Shown piece by piece: positions 1 to 7,129 of a DNA stretch of 64,000 bases. Position 1 is the first letter of the stretch. The number at the start of each line of letters is the position of its first letter. Origin of the DNA: JACDAN01 sp035535195. GTDB lineage: Bacteria; Actinomycetota; Thermoleophilia; Gaiellales; Gaiellaceae. The notes below the pieces were generated by a model that did not search any database, was not told where the DNA came from, and worked only from the letters and a program-made list of their open reading frames with translations. Location of the stretch: the NCBI GenBank assembly GCA_035535195.1, contig DATLQK010000029.1, positions 1 to 64,000 of the forward strand, given 5' to 3'. The position numbers and the translations under genes were made by a program.

Positions 1-819
1 TACTCGCGCGGCGAAGAGCCGCTCGTGCGGCCGGGCTTCCTGCGGAACAAGCAGCTGAGCGGTGGTCTCGTGATGTTCTTCTTCCAGTATCTCGCCCAGG
101 CGGGCCTCTTTTTCGTCGTCCCGCTCTACCTCTCGGTGTGCCTGGGCCTGTCGGCGCTCGCCACCGGTGCGCGGCTGCTGCCGCTGTCCGTGACGCTGCT
201 CATCGCCGCGATCGGCATCCCGCGCTTTCTCCCGAACATCTCGCCGCGGCTCGTCGTCCGCGTCGGCCTCTTCTCCCTCCTCGTCGGTACGGTGGTCCTG
301 CTCACCGCTCTGGACGCCGACTCCGGGCCGGAGATTGTGTTCGTGCCCATGCTGCTCGTCGGGCTCGGCATCGGAGCTCTGGCTTCGCAGCTCGGGGCCG
401 TGACCGTCTCGGCGGTGCCAGACGAGGACGCGCCGGAGGTCGGCGGGGTCCAGAACACGATGACGAACCTCGGCGCCTCGCTGGGCACGGCGCTCGCGGG
501 TTCGGTGATGATCGCGGCCGTCGCCTCGTCGTTTCTGGCGAACATTCTCGCCAACCCCTCGATTTCGCCCGACGTCAAGTCGAAGGCCCAGGTCGAGCTC
601 GCCGCCGGCGTGCCGTTCGTGTCGGACGCGGATCTCGAGCAGGCTCTGGATCAGGCCGGCGCCGACCAGGCGACGAGCGACGCGGCGCTCGAGGCCTACA
701 AGGACGCCAGGCTCGACGGTCTCAAGACGGCGCTCGCCATCCTCGCCGGCGCGATCATCGGCGCCCTTTTCCTCGCCGGCTCGATCCCCAAGAGGCAGCC
801 GGGCTCGAACGAGCCCTAG
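1..819 (+). CDS. MFS drug-exporter, C-terminal part (DHA2/EmrB-QacA type), cut by window edge
   Basis: The open frame runs in from the left edge without a start, so only about 270 C-terminal residues are visible. They hold several hydrophobic helices: a segment rich in F and L after GGLVMFFF, a pair around RLLPLSVTLLIAAIG and LFSLLVGTVVLLTAL, a glycine-rich helix MLLVGLGIGALASQLG, then GVQNTMTNLGASLGTALAGS. The last motif is typical of the later helices of 14-TM DHA2 proton-driven multidrug exporters. A soluble stretch rich in D, E and A precedes the final helix. It should act in the cytoplasmic membrane as a drug/H+ antiporter; the substrate cannot be told. Confidence 0.85.
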   Translation, partial: YSRGEEPLVRPGFLRNKQLSGGLVMFFFQYLAQAGLFFVVPLYLSVCLGLSALATGARLLPLSVTLLIAAIGIPRFLPNISPRLVVRVGLFSLLVGTVVLLTALDADSGPEIVFVPMLLVGLGIGALASQLGAVTVSAVPDEDAPEVGGVQNTMTNLGASLGTALAGSVMIAAVASSFLANILANPSISPDVKSKAQVELAAGVPFVSDADLEQALDQAGADQATSDAALEAYKDARLDGLKTALAILAGAIIGALFLAGSIPKRQPGSNEP

Positions 820-846
820 CTCAGCCGCGGGATCTTGATCAGCAGT

Positions 847-898
847 AGCACCAGAGAGACCACATTCCACTAGGGCGAAAGCGCCCAAACATGGTGCT
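847..898. other. Nested inverted repeat downstream of the MFS gene
   Basis: An outer 7-bp stem (AGCACCA at 847-853 with TGGTGCT at 892-898) encloses an inner hairpin with stem GGGCG/CGCCC and loop AAAG (873-886). The decamer GAAAGCGCCC occurs inside the hairpin (877-886) and again directly at 901-910. No T-run follows at once, so it is not a textbook rho-independent terminator. It could be a 3' end structure for the exporter transcript or a small structured RNA. The folding is read by eye only. Confidence 0.35.
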
Positions 899-954
899 GT
901 GAAAGCGCCCTTTCCGCGTTTTCGGGATTGGGAACAGCCGAGGCGGAGCCGATC

Positions 955-1224
955 ATGAGGACGATGCCCGCATTGACGGTGAGCGAGCGAGGCCACACGG
1001 TCTGCCTGCAGCTCGGCGGCTTCGCACGCGGCGAGGGAACGTCTCTCCAGGAAGCCGCCGACGACCTGATTCAGCGCCTGCTCGGGCTCGTCATGGCCTT
1101 TCGGTCCAGCGGCTTTACGCCCTGCAAGGAGGTCTGCCCGGATCTCGAGACGCTGGATTACCTTGCCGAGCTCGGTGAGTTCGCCGCCGCCGGCGGAGAC
1201 ATTCGCGAGCTCGTGTTCCGCTAG
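955..1224 (+). CDS. Small hypothetical protein
   Basis: An 89-residue soluble protein that I do not recognise as a family. I chose the ATG at 955 because a purine-rich GGCGGAG lies just upstream; an in-frame TTG at 928 would add nine residues. The sequence carries VCLQLGGFARGEGTSLQEAADDL, then a helix, then a pair of cysteines in a TPCKEVCPD context, and ends in an alanine/glycine-rich tail. HicB-like antitoxin folds have a broadly similar start (a strand followed by GTSLQEAADDL), but no partner toxin gene is adjacent. It ends three bases before the convergent sulfatase gene's stop. Confidence 0.5.
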   Translation: MRTMPALTVSERGHTVCLQLGGFARGEGTSLQEAADDLIQRLLGLVMAFRSSGFTPCKEVCPDLETLDYLAELGEFAAAGGDIRELVFR

Positions 1225-1227
1225 CGG

Positions 1228-3594
1228 CTACTGCCGGGCCATCGCGACGCGGACCATCTCGTCCGGGTCGAGCCTGTGGTCATCGTCTGCTGCGGCCTCG
1301 GCGATGTCGATCTCGACCCAGTTCACCTCGCCGGTGAACGTGTTCGGGACCGGATAGTCCTCGGCGACGAGCGCGCCGTTCTCCTGACCCACGTCGCACG
1401 TGTCGTCGGCCGAGAAGACGGCAGGCGCCGTTCCGGCAACCTTGCCCTCGCCGACCTTGTCGCCGTCGAGGTAGAGGCTCACTGTGCCGCCCTTGCCCAT
1501 CCCGGGACCCTCGTAGTCGAACTCCGCCCGCACCTGGTGCCTGCCGGCGGGCACGTCCGTGTCGGTGTCGACATAGAAGCGCTGGATGCCGAGGAGGTTG
1601 TAGCAGTACCTCGGCTTGCCTTCCTTGAGGTAGAGGCTCCAGCCGCCGATGCTGCCGCCCTGGGCGATGATCACCCCTTCAGCGCCTCCGTCCGGCACCT
1701 CGATCTCGGCCGTGACTCCGTGTGACTTGTTCTTGATGTTGACGACCGAGTTCTCGGTCAGCCGGCCCATGCCGCCGAAGAGCAGCTGCCTCGAGCCCTT
1801 GATCAGCGCCGGCCGGCCGGCGATCTCTGGAATGAACCGTTCAGCCACGCGGTCATCCAGCGGCAGGACGTTGTATTTCGCCGCCTCGATCAAGAAGAGC
1901 CGCTGCAACTCCTGCAGCTTCTCCGGGTGCTCCTTCGCCAGATTCTGGGTCTGCGTCCAGTCTGTCGTGGTGTCGTAGAGCTCCCAGACGTCTTCCTCGA
2001 AGGGCACCTTCTTTTCGGTTAGCAGCCACGGCGTGCCGTGCCGCGTGACCGCAGTCCAGCCCTGGTGATAGATGCCCCGGTTGCAGAACATCTCGAAGTA
2101 CTGCGTCTGACGATGCTCAGCAGCATCTCCATCGTCGAACGAGTCCCGCATGCTCACGCCGTGGATCGGCTCCTGCTGGACGCCGTTCACGTAGGTCGGC
2201 GCCGGGATGCCTGCGACGTCGAGGACGGTGGCCGCGACGTCGATCACGTGGGAGAACTGGCTTCGGATCTCCCCGCTCGACTTGATGCCCGCCGGCCAGT
2301 GAACGATCGTGCCGTTGCGTGTGCCGCCCCAGTGCGACGCGACCTGCTTCGTCCACTGGTACGGCGCACACATCGCGTGCGCCCAGCCGACCGCGTAGTG
2401 GTTGTACGAGTCGGGGCCGCCGAACTGGGCGAGGCGCTCGATCATGAACTCGGGCGTCTCCAGCGCGGCGGCGCCGTTGAAGTTGATCATCTCGTTGAAG
2501 GTGCCGTTCAGCGTGCCCTCCGCCGAGGCGCCGTTGTCGCCGATGATGTAGTAGACGAGCGTGTCCTCGAGGACGCCCAGATCGTCGAGCGCGTCGAGCA
2601 GGCGGCCGACGTGGTAGTCGGTGAACTCGAGGAAGCCGGCGTAGATCTCCATCTGGCGGCGTAGAACCGGCTTCAGCTCCTCGGGCATGTCGTCCCACGC
2701 GGGGATCTCGTCGTGGCGAGCCGTCAACTCGGCGTCAGCCGGGATCACGCCCAGCTCCTTCTGCTTCGCGAACGTGCGCTCGCGCAGCGCGTCCCAGCCG
2801 TCGTCGAACTGGCCCTGGTACTTGTCGGCCCACTCGGCTGCGACGTGGTGAGGCGCGTGGGTCGCGCCGGGCGCGAAGTAGGCGAAGAACGGCTTGTCGG
2901 CCATCAGCGCCTTCTGCTGCCGGATCCACTTGATCGCCTTGTCCGTCATGTCGGTCATCAGGTGATAGCCCTCCTCGGGCGTCTTCTCCGGCTCGACCGG
3001 GATCGTGCCCTCGTAGAGCGCCGGGTAGTACTGATGGGCCTCGCCGCCGATGAAGCCGTAGAAGTACTCGAACCCGCTGCCCGTGGGCCAGGCGTGGAAC
3101 GGCCCCATCGGGCTGGTCTGCCAGACCGGCACCTCATGGCACTTGCCGAACTGGGCCGTCGAGTAGCCGTTCAGCTTGAGCGTTTCGGCGAGTGGCGCGC
3201 AGGTGTTCGGCCGGATCGAGTTGTAGCCGGGGGCGGAGGTGGCGATCTCGGTGATGCCACCCATCCCGACCGTGTGGTGGTTGCGCCCGGTCAAAAGCGC
3301 CTGCCGCGTGGGGGAGCAGAGCGCTGTCGTGTGGAAGCGGTTGTACTTCAGGCCTTTCGCCGCCAGCCGTTCCGCGTTAGGCGTCGCGATCGGGCCTCCG
3401 AATGCGCTCGATGCGCCGAACCCGACGTCGTCGATCAGCACGATCAGGACGTTCGGAGCGCCTTCCGGGGGACGTAGGTCGCGAATCGGCGGATACTCCG
3501 TGTCCGGGTCCTTGGCGTCATAGGTCGTTAGACCGGCCGGCGTGATGTCCGGGATCGGCAGGACGTCTCGCTGTGGCTCTGGCTGCTCGGGCAT
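1228..3594 (-). CDS. Arylsulfatase (type I, formylglycine-dependent)
   Basis: A 788-residue alkaline-phosphatase-superfamily sulfatase that hydrolyses sulfate esters. The N-terminus has the metal-binding LIDDVGFG (about 53-60) and the activation signature CSPTR at residues 93-97, where Cys93 would be converted to formylglycine. The following LLTGRNHH is the expected extension. GDNG, around the middle, is another conserved metal-site motif. The last 170 residues form a jelly-roll-like domain usual in this long AtsA-type class. I see no signal peptide, so it may be cytoplasmic. The ATG at 3594 is supported by AGGAGG eight bases upstream; longer readings to 3777 lack a ribosome site. The activating enzyme FGE is encoded nearby at 4269-5162. 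Confidence 0.93.
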   Translation of the reverse strand: MPEQPEPQRDVLPIPDITPAGLTTYDAKDPDTEYPPIRDLRPPEGAPNVLIVLIDDVGFGASSAFGGPIATPNAERLAAKGLKYNRFHTTALCSPTRQALLTGRNHHTVGMGGITEIATSAPGYNSIRPNTCAPLAETLKLNGYSTAQFGKCHEVPVWQTSPMGPFHAWPTGSGFEYFYGFIGGEAHQYYPALYEGTIPVEPEKTPEEGYHLMTDMTDKAIKWIRQQKALMADKPFFAYFAPGATHAPHHVAAEWADKYQGQFDDGWDALRERTFAKQKELGVIPADAELTARHDEIPAWDDMPEELKPVLRRQMEIYAGFLEFTDYHVGRLLDALDDLGVLEDTLVYYIIGDNGASAEGTLNGTFNEMINFNGAAALETPEFMIERLAQFGGPDSYNHYAVGWAHAMCAPYQWTKQVASHWGGTRNGTIVHWPAGIKSSGEIRSQFSHVIDVAATVLDVAGIPAPTYVNGVQQEPIHGVSMRDSFDDGDAAEHRQTQYFEMFCNRGIYHQGWTAVTRHGTPWLLTEKKVPFEEDVWELYDTTTDWTQTQNLAKEHPEKLQELQRLFLIEAAKYNVLPLDDRVAERFIPEIAGRPALIKGSRQLLFGGMGRLTENSVVNIKNKSHGVTAEIEVPDGGAEGVIIAQGGSIGGWSLYLKEGKPRYCYNLLGIQRFYVDTDTDVPAGRHQVRAEFDYEGPGMGKGGTVSLYLDGDKVGEGKVAGTAPAVFSADDTCDVGQENGALVAEDYPVPNTFTGEVNWVEIDIAEAAADDDHRLDPDEMVRVAMARQ

Positions 3595-3703
3595 GGGGCC
3601 TCCTGATTTCGGCGGGCGGAGTCCACTATCCGACGCGCCCGGCGCCCGCTCATCGCCCGAACGGGATGATGTCGCCGCTTCCCGAGATCGCTGTAATCGA
3701 GAC

Positions 3704-4252
3704 GTGAGGCTCGCTCCGGTGCTCCTGGTCGCCCTTGCTCTCGCAGCCTGTGGGGGGAGCGACGACAGCGGCAGCAACCAGGCCGAGAGCTACGCGAATG
3801 CGGTCTGCAGCGACCTCAGCACCTGGGTGACTTCGGTCCAGGGCAGCGTGGACTCGGTGAAGGGCGCGACGCTCGCGACCGCGAAGGACGAGGTCGACAA
3901 GGCGGTCAAGGACGTCGGCGACAGCACCGACAAGCTTGCGAACGACCTGAAGGCGGAGGGGCCGCCCGCGACCGACGACGGCGACAAGGCGAAGTCGCAA
4001 CTGGACACGCTGGTCACGCAGCTGACCGAGCAGATCGACACGATTAAGTCCGCGCTCGAGTCCAATGCCGGCTCGCTCTCGCAGGTGGCGACGATCTCGA
4101 CCGCGCTCGCCACCATGGAGACCGCCGTGAAGGCGGCTTACGACAGCCTCAAGGAACTCGACCCGGCGGGCGAGCTCCAGGACGCGTTCAAGAACTCGAG
4201 CGACTGCAAGTCGCTCGAGGATCAGGTCAAGGAGCTCGGCTCCGGCTCATGA
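3704..4252 (+). CDS. Putative lipoprotein, helical
   Basis: A 182-residue protein starting at GTG 3704. It has a short basic start, a hydrophobic core and a lipobox (LALAAC), so it should be lipid-anchored outside the membrane. The mature part is rich in D, S, K and A with long amphipathic helices and few aromatics. It contains three later cysteines (VCSDL near the start, DCKSL near the end), which could form a disulfide. I do not recognise a family. It sits on the + strand between the sulfatase and FGE genes, with a 109-base divergent gap toward the sulfatase that should carry both promoters. Confidence 0.7.
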   Translation: MRLAPVLLVALALAACGGSDDSGSNQAESYANAVCSDLSTWVTSVQGSVDSVKGATLATAKDEVDKAVKDVGDSTDKLANDLKAEGPPATDDGDKAKSQLDTLVTQLTEQIDTIKSALESNAGSLSQVATISTALATMETAVKAAYDSLKELDPAGELQDAFKNSSDCKSLEDQVKELGSGS

Positions 4253-4259
4253 GCCGGAG
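4240..4259. terminator. Perfect 20-bp palindrome between convergent genes
   Basis: CTCCGGCTCATGAGCCGGAG is a perfect palindrome that includes the TGA stop of the lipoprotein gene (4250-4252) and lies just past the stop of the convergent FGE gene (4269). It can form an eight-pair stem with a short loop on either strand. No T-run is present, so a role as a shared terminator is only plausible. Confidence 0.4.
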
Positions 4260-4268
4260 TCCGGATCG

Positions 4269-5162
4269 CTAGGCGCGGACGACACAGCGGAAGCCGATGT
4301 GGCCGGTTGCGGTGTCGATCGTCTCTCCCTGTCGTGCCGCCGGGCGGTACCGCAGGCAGTAGTTGGGAGCGCAGAGGTGCGAACCGCCCTTGATCACCTT
4401 GCGGGGAAAGCGCTCGCCGGGTAGCGGATCGGGCGCACAGCAGGGTGCAGAGGAGCTTGCCCCGGAGAACCAGTCCGAGGTCCACTCCCAGACGTTCCCG
4501 GTCATGTCATAGAGGCCGTAGCCGTTGGGCGGGAAGCTGCCGACGGGCGAGGTGCCCTCGTAGCCGTCAGTCTTCAGGTTCTGCCAGGGGAACTCGCCCT
4601 GCCAGGTGTTGGCCATCGGCTTTCCGTCCGGGAAGTCCTCGTCGCCCCAGGCGAAGGCGGCGCCGTCCAGGCCACCGCGGGCGGCGTACTCCCACTCGGA
4701 CTCGGTCGGGAGCTCCTTTCCCGCCCAGCTCGCGTAGGCCTCCGCGTCCTCGTAGGCGACCTGGACGACCGGGTGGCGGTCGCGGCCGTTGATCGTGGTG
4801 CCGGGCCCCCTCGGCCGCTTCCACGACGCGCCGGGAACGTACTTCCACCAGTTGCGGTGGTCGTTCAGCGGCACCGGCCCGCTCGTCTTGCTGAAGACCA
4901 CCGAACCTGGCACGAGGAGGTCAGGGTCGGCGTCCGGGTAGTCGGCCGGATCCAGCGGGCGCTCGGCCACAGTCACGTAGCCGGTTTCCCGGACGAAGCG
5001 GCGGTACTCAGCCGCCGTCACCGGATACGCGTCGATGCGAAAATCGTCGACGTCGACGTCGCGCACGGGAAGCTCCTCCGGATAGAAGTCCTCGGAGCCC
5101 ATCCGGAAACGCCCGCCTGGGATGGTCACCACCTCCGCCGCGACTTTCACCGTCTCGCTCAT
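4269..5162 (-). CDS. Formylglycine-generating enzyme (sulfatase-modifying factor)
   Basis: A 297-residue copper-type oxidase that converts the cysteine of CxPxR sulfatases to formylglycine. It opens with IPGGRFRMGS and ends with the family's C-type-lectin-like core: LPTESEWEYAARGG, MTGNVWEW, then KGGSHLCAPNYCLRYRPAAR and GHIGFRCV. The two active-site cysteines are present as C264 and C269 with the usual four-residue spacing, so it looks like a true FGE rather than a non-catalytic relative. The ATG at 5162 overlaps the upstream gene's stop (ATGA), so it is translationally coupled to DUF202. Its obvious client is the arylsulfatase encoded at 1228-3594. Confidence 0.93.
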   Translation of the reverse strand: MSETVKVAAEVVTIPGGRFRMGSEDFYPEELPVRDVDVDDFRIDAYPVTAAEYRRFVRETGYVTVAERPLDPADYPDADPDLLVPGSVVFSKTSGPVPLNDHRNWWKYVPGASWKRPRGPGTTINGRDRHPVVQVAYEDAEAYASWAGKELPTESEWEYAARGGLDGAAFAWGDEDFPDGKPMANTWQGEFPWQNLKTDGYEGTSPVGSFPPNGYGLYDMTGNVWEWTSDWFSGASSSAPCCAPDPLPGERFPRKVIKGGSHLCAPNYCLRYRPAARQGETIDTATGHIGFRCVVRA

Positions 5163-5539
5163 GAGCCGGCGAACACGATCACGACGATCGTCGCCGTTCC
5201 CAGTACGAGCCCTGCGGCTGTCGTCGCCACTGCGGCCGACGCGGGAAAGGGCGCCCAGTCTCCCCGCTCGAGGGCTCGCCGGACGTGCTCGCCCCGCACT
5301 TGGCCGTAGAGGATGAAAACGCACCCGAGGGCCGCGTAACCGACGCCGAGCAGCTGAAAAGGCCATGCCGCTCCGTCGGCGAGCTCCGGCACGATCCGAC
5401 CGGCAGCGAGCCCGACTGCGAGGGCCGTGAGACCGGTTCGCCACCATGCGAGCTGCGTCCGCTCGTTCGCGAGCCGCGTCCGTCGTGTGGCGTCTTCGAC
5501 CTCCACCTGCTGAGAGCTCGGTCCCCGAGGCGGCCGCAA
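5159..5539 (-). CDS. DUF202 (YidH-like) small membrane protein
   Basis: A 126-residue protein with the DUF202 hallmark LANERTQLAWWRTGLTALAVGLAAGRIVPEL, followed by two more hydrophobic helices: an FQLLGVGYAALGCVFILYG segment and a C-terminal AAGLVLGTATIVVIVF segment. This gives three membrane spans. The family's function is unknown. The start is uncertain: TTG at 5539, or GTG at 5506, which would remove a non-conserved basic tail. It overlaps FGE by four bases. Confidence 0.8.
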   Translation of the reverse strand: MRPPRGPSSQQVEVEDATRRTRLANERTQLAWWRTGLTALAVGLAAGRIVPELADGAAWPFQLLGVGYAALGCVFILYGQVRGEHVRRALERGDWAPFPASAAVATTAAGLVLGTATIVVIVFAGS

Positions 5540-5558
5540 CGCCCCAGGAACCCGAAAC

Positions 5559-6065
5559 TCAGGCCTCGGCGAGCGCCTCCGCCTTCATCCCCGCCGCGAT
5601 CAGGTCGGTGGCGTGGATCCACTCGTCGATCAGCGGGATCCCGTGCGCGCGGATGATCGCGTCGCGGAGCGGGATCGCCCAGCGGTGCTCGATCAGGGCG
5701 ATACCCGCCGCGGTCCCGTTCGGGATCGCGTCGGCCGCGTACCAGACCTGGTCATCCTCGAGCAGGTGTCCGTCCTCGCCGGCCATTGCCCCGGCGACGG
5801 CGCCGGCCTCCGCACCCTCCTCGCCCGCCGCGCCGAGGCCGATCAGGGCGCCGGCGATCGCGCCGACCTCCATCGCCTCGTCCGGGGTGAGGTCGGTCTG
5901 GTGGAGCGTCTCGACGTTGCCGTCGTCGTCCTTCTTGATCACGAGCATGTCGATCACGCGGATGATGTCAGCGTCCCTGAGGCGCTTGAGCTCCTCGAGG
6001 ATCTCGCCTTTGAACTGGGGGTCGTCGAAGCCGACGACGAGCATCTGCACCGGCCCGATTGCCAT
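5559..6065 (-). CDS. DUF6325-family protein
   Basis: A 168-residue acidic protein. It begins with a strand (GPVQMLVVGFDDPQF), followed by a helix and DIIRVIDMLVIKKDDDG, a ferredoxin-like arrangement seen in DUF1269/DUF6325 proteins. A glycine/alanine-rich central stretch (about GALIGLGAAGEEGAEAGAVAGA) follows, then a second domain with HRWAIPLRDAI and IPLIDEWIHATDLIAAG. These proteins are often encoded next to SHOCT proteins in actinobacteria, as here, and are usually linked to membrane stress; the biochemical role is unknown. I chose ATG 6065, with GAGG five bases upstream; GTG 6071 is possible. Confidence 0.7.
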   Translation of the reverse strand: MAIGPVQMLVVGFDDPQFKGEILEELKRLRDADIIRVIDMLVIKKDDDGNVETLHQTDLTPDEAMEVGAIAGALIGLGAAGEEGAEAGAVAGAMAGEDGHLLEDDQVWYAADAIPNGTAAGIALIEHRWAIPLRDAIIRAHGIPLIDEWIHATDLIAAGMKAEALAEA

Positions 6066-6072
6066 CGTCACC

Positions 6073-6351
6073 TCACATCCCCTGGAGGATCTTCTGCTTC
6101 TGCACTTCGAACTCAGCCTCCGTGAGGACGCCGGAGTCCTTGAGCTCGGCCAGCTGCTTCAGCTGGTCCATCGCGTCCTGGCTCATACCGCCTGACGGCG
6201 CCGCCGGGGTCGCCACCGACTGTCTCGTCTCGAGGTCCTGGAGGCGCGCCTCCTGCTCCTCCTCGCGATACTGGGTGTCTTGCCGGCGCTTCCCAGCGTA
6301 ATAGGCCGCCCCGCCGACCATGGCGGCACGGGCGACCGGTCTTCGTCGCAT
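6073..6351 (-). CDS. SHOCT-domain small protein
   Basis: A 92-residue protein. A basic start (RRRPVARAAMVGGAAYYAG) contains a short, weakly hydrophobic helix. A charged coiled-coil-like stretch rich in E, Q and R follows, then a C-terminal SHOCT helix-turn-helix (LKQLAELKDSGVLTEAEFEVQKQKIL). SHOCT modules occur at the ends of many bacterial proteins and are thought to mediate protein or membrane contacts. The start is ATG 6351 or GTG 6357, both behind AGGAGA. It lies seven bases upstream of the DUF6325 gene, so the two should be co-transcribed. Confidence 0.75.
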   Translation of the reverse strand: MRRRPVARAAMVGGAAYYAGKRRQDTQYREEEQEARLQDLETRQSVATPAAPSGGMSQDAMDQLKQLAELKDSGVLTEAEFEVQKQKILQGM

Positions 6352-6432
6352 GAACACGGCCTTCTCCTTTCGGTCGAGCCTCATCGAACCGCTCGCAAGC
6401 CGGCCGAACATCACCCGGATCGAATGATTCGG

Positions 6433-7122
6433 CTACGGCGGCTTGTCGAGCACGGCGAGCTGGACCAGCGCCGAGATCAGGAGCACCCCGCCAAGTGTGA
6501 TCAGGCCGTACCGGGCAGACTGGAGTGGGAAGTGGGCGCTGATGCCGACGAGGAAGAGAACGACTGCGAGGAACACCGTCGTGCGGACGTAGTCGTCCGA
6601 CTTCTTGCCGGCTTCGGAGCCGATCGCGAACTCGCGATCTGCCTGCCGGTCGAGCGACTCGGCCATAGCGAGCCCGGGCTGATGGTACTGCGGCACGTAC
6701 GTCGGGCCTTTCGGCGCCCGGGGATTCGACTCCGGGTGGGTCGCCCGCCACGCGAGGAAGGCCCGCTGGAACTCGGGACGGAACCGCCGTTCCGCGATCG
6801 CCATCGCGCGTTCGTTGCCCGCGGTGTAGGCGCTGAACCAGGCGTCGAAGGTGGAGGAGTCGAAGTTGCGGAGCGACATCGCCTCGAGGTGGGCGCGACT
6901 CGCCTTCGTCCGGACCTTGGAGGACTCCGCCAGGTGCAGGCGCGACTCCGTGTTCCACTTCGCGGCCGCAAACCCGGACCAGGCGGCGAGTACCGCGACG
7001 ATCGAGAGCAGGGCGGCCTCGGTGATCGAGAGGAGGCGGTCGCGGCGGTCGTGCTCCACGAGCTTCGCGTGCTCGCCGATCTCCTTCCCGACCTCCGTCG
7101 CCGACAGGCCGCTTTCGGGCAT
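6433..7122 (-). CDS. Hypothetical membrane protein (DUF4337-like layout)
   Basis: A 229-residue protein. A charged N-terminal part is followed by one membrane helix (ITEAALLSIVAVLAAWSGFAAAKW), then about 110 soluble residues rich in R, E, A and aromatics. A C-terminal pair of helices (VRTTVFLAVVLFLVGISAHF and YGLITLGGVLLISALVQLAVL) closes it. This helix, long loop, two-helix layout resembles DUF4337-type proteins, whose function is unknown; I am not certain of the family. It follows the glycoside hydrolase gene by seven bases on the same strand, so it is probably in that operon. Confidence 0.65.
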   Translation of the reverse strand: MPESGLSATEVGKEIGEHAKLVEHDRRDRLLSITEAALLSIVAVLAAWSGFAAAKWNTESRLHLAESSKVRTKASRAHLEAMSLRNFDSSTFDAWFSAYTAGNERAMAIAERRFRPEFQRAFLAWRATHPESNPRAPKGPTYVPQYHQPGLAMAESLDRQADREFAIGSEAGKKSDDYVRTTVFLAVVLFLVGISAHFPLQSARYGLITLGGVLLISALVQLAVLDKPP

Positions 7123-7129
7123 GCCTCGG

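Noticed and set aside
1276..3477. Several + strand frames opposite the sulfatase gene
   Set aside because: They lack ribosome sites, are dominated by R, A, G, V and H, and the minus-strand sulfatase matches a known family over its full length.
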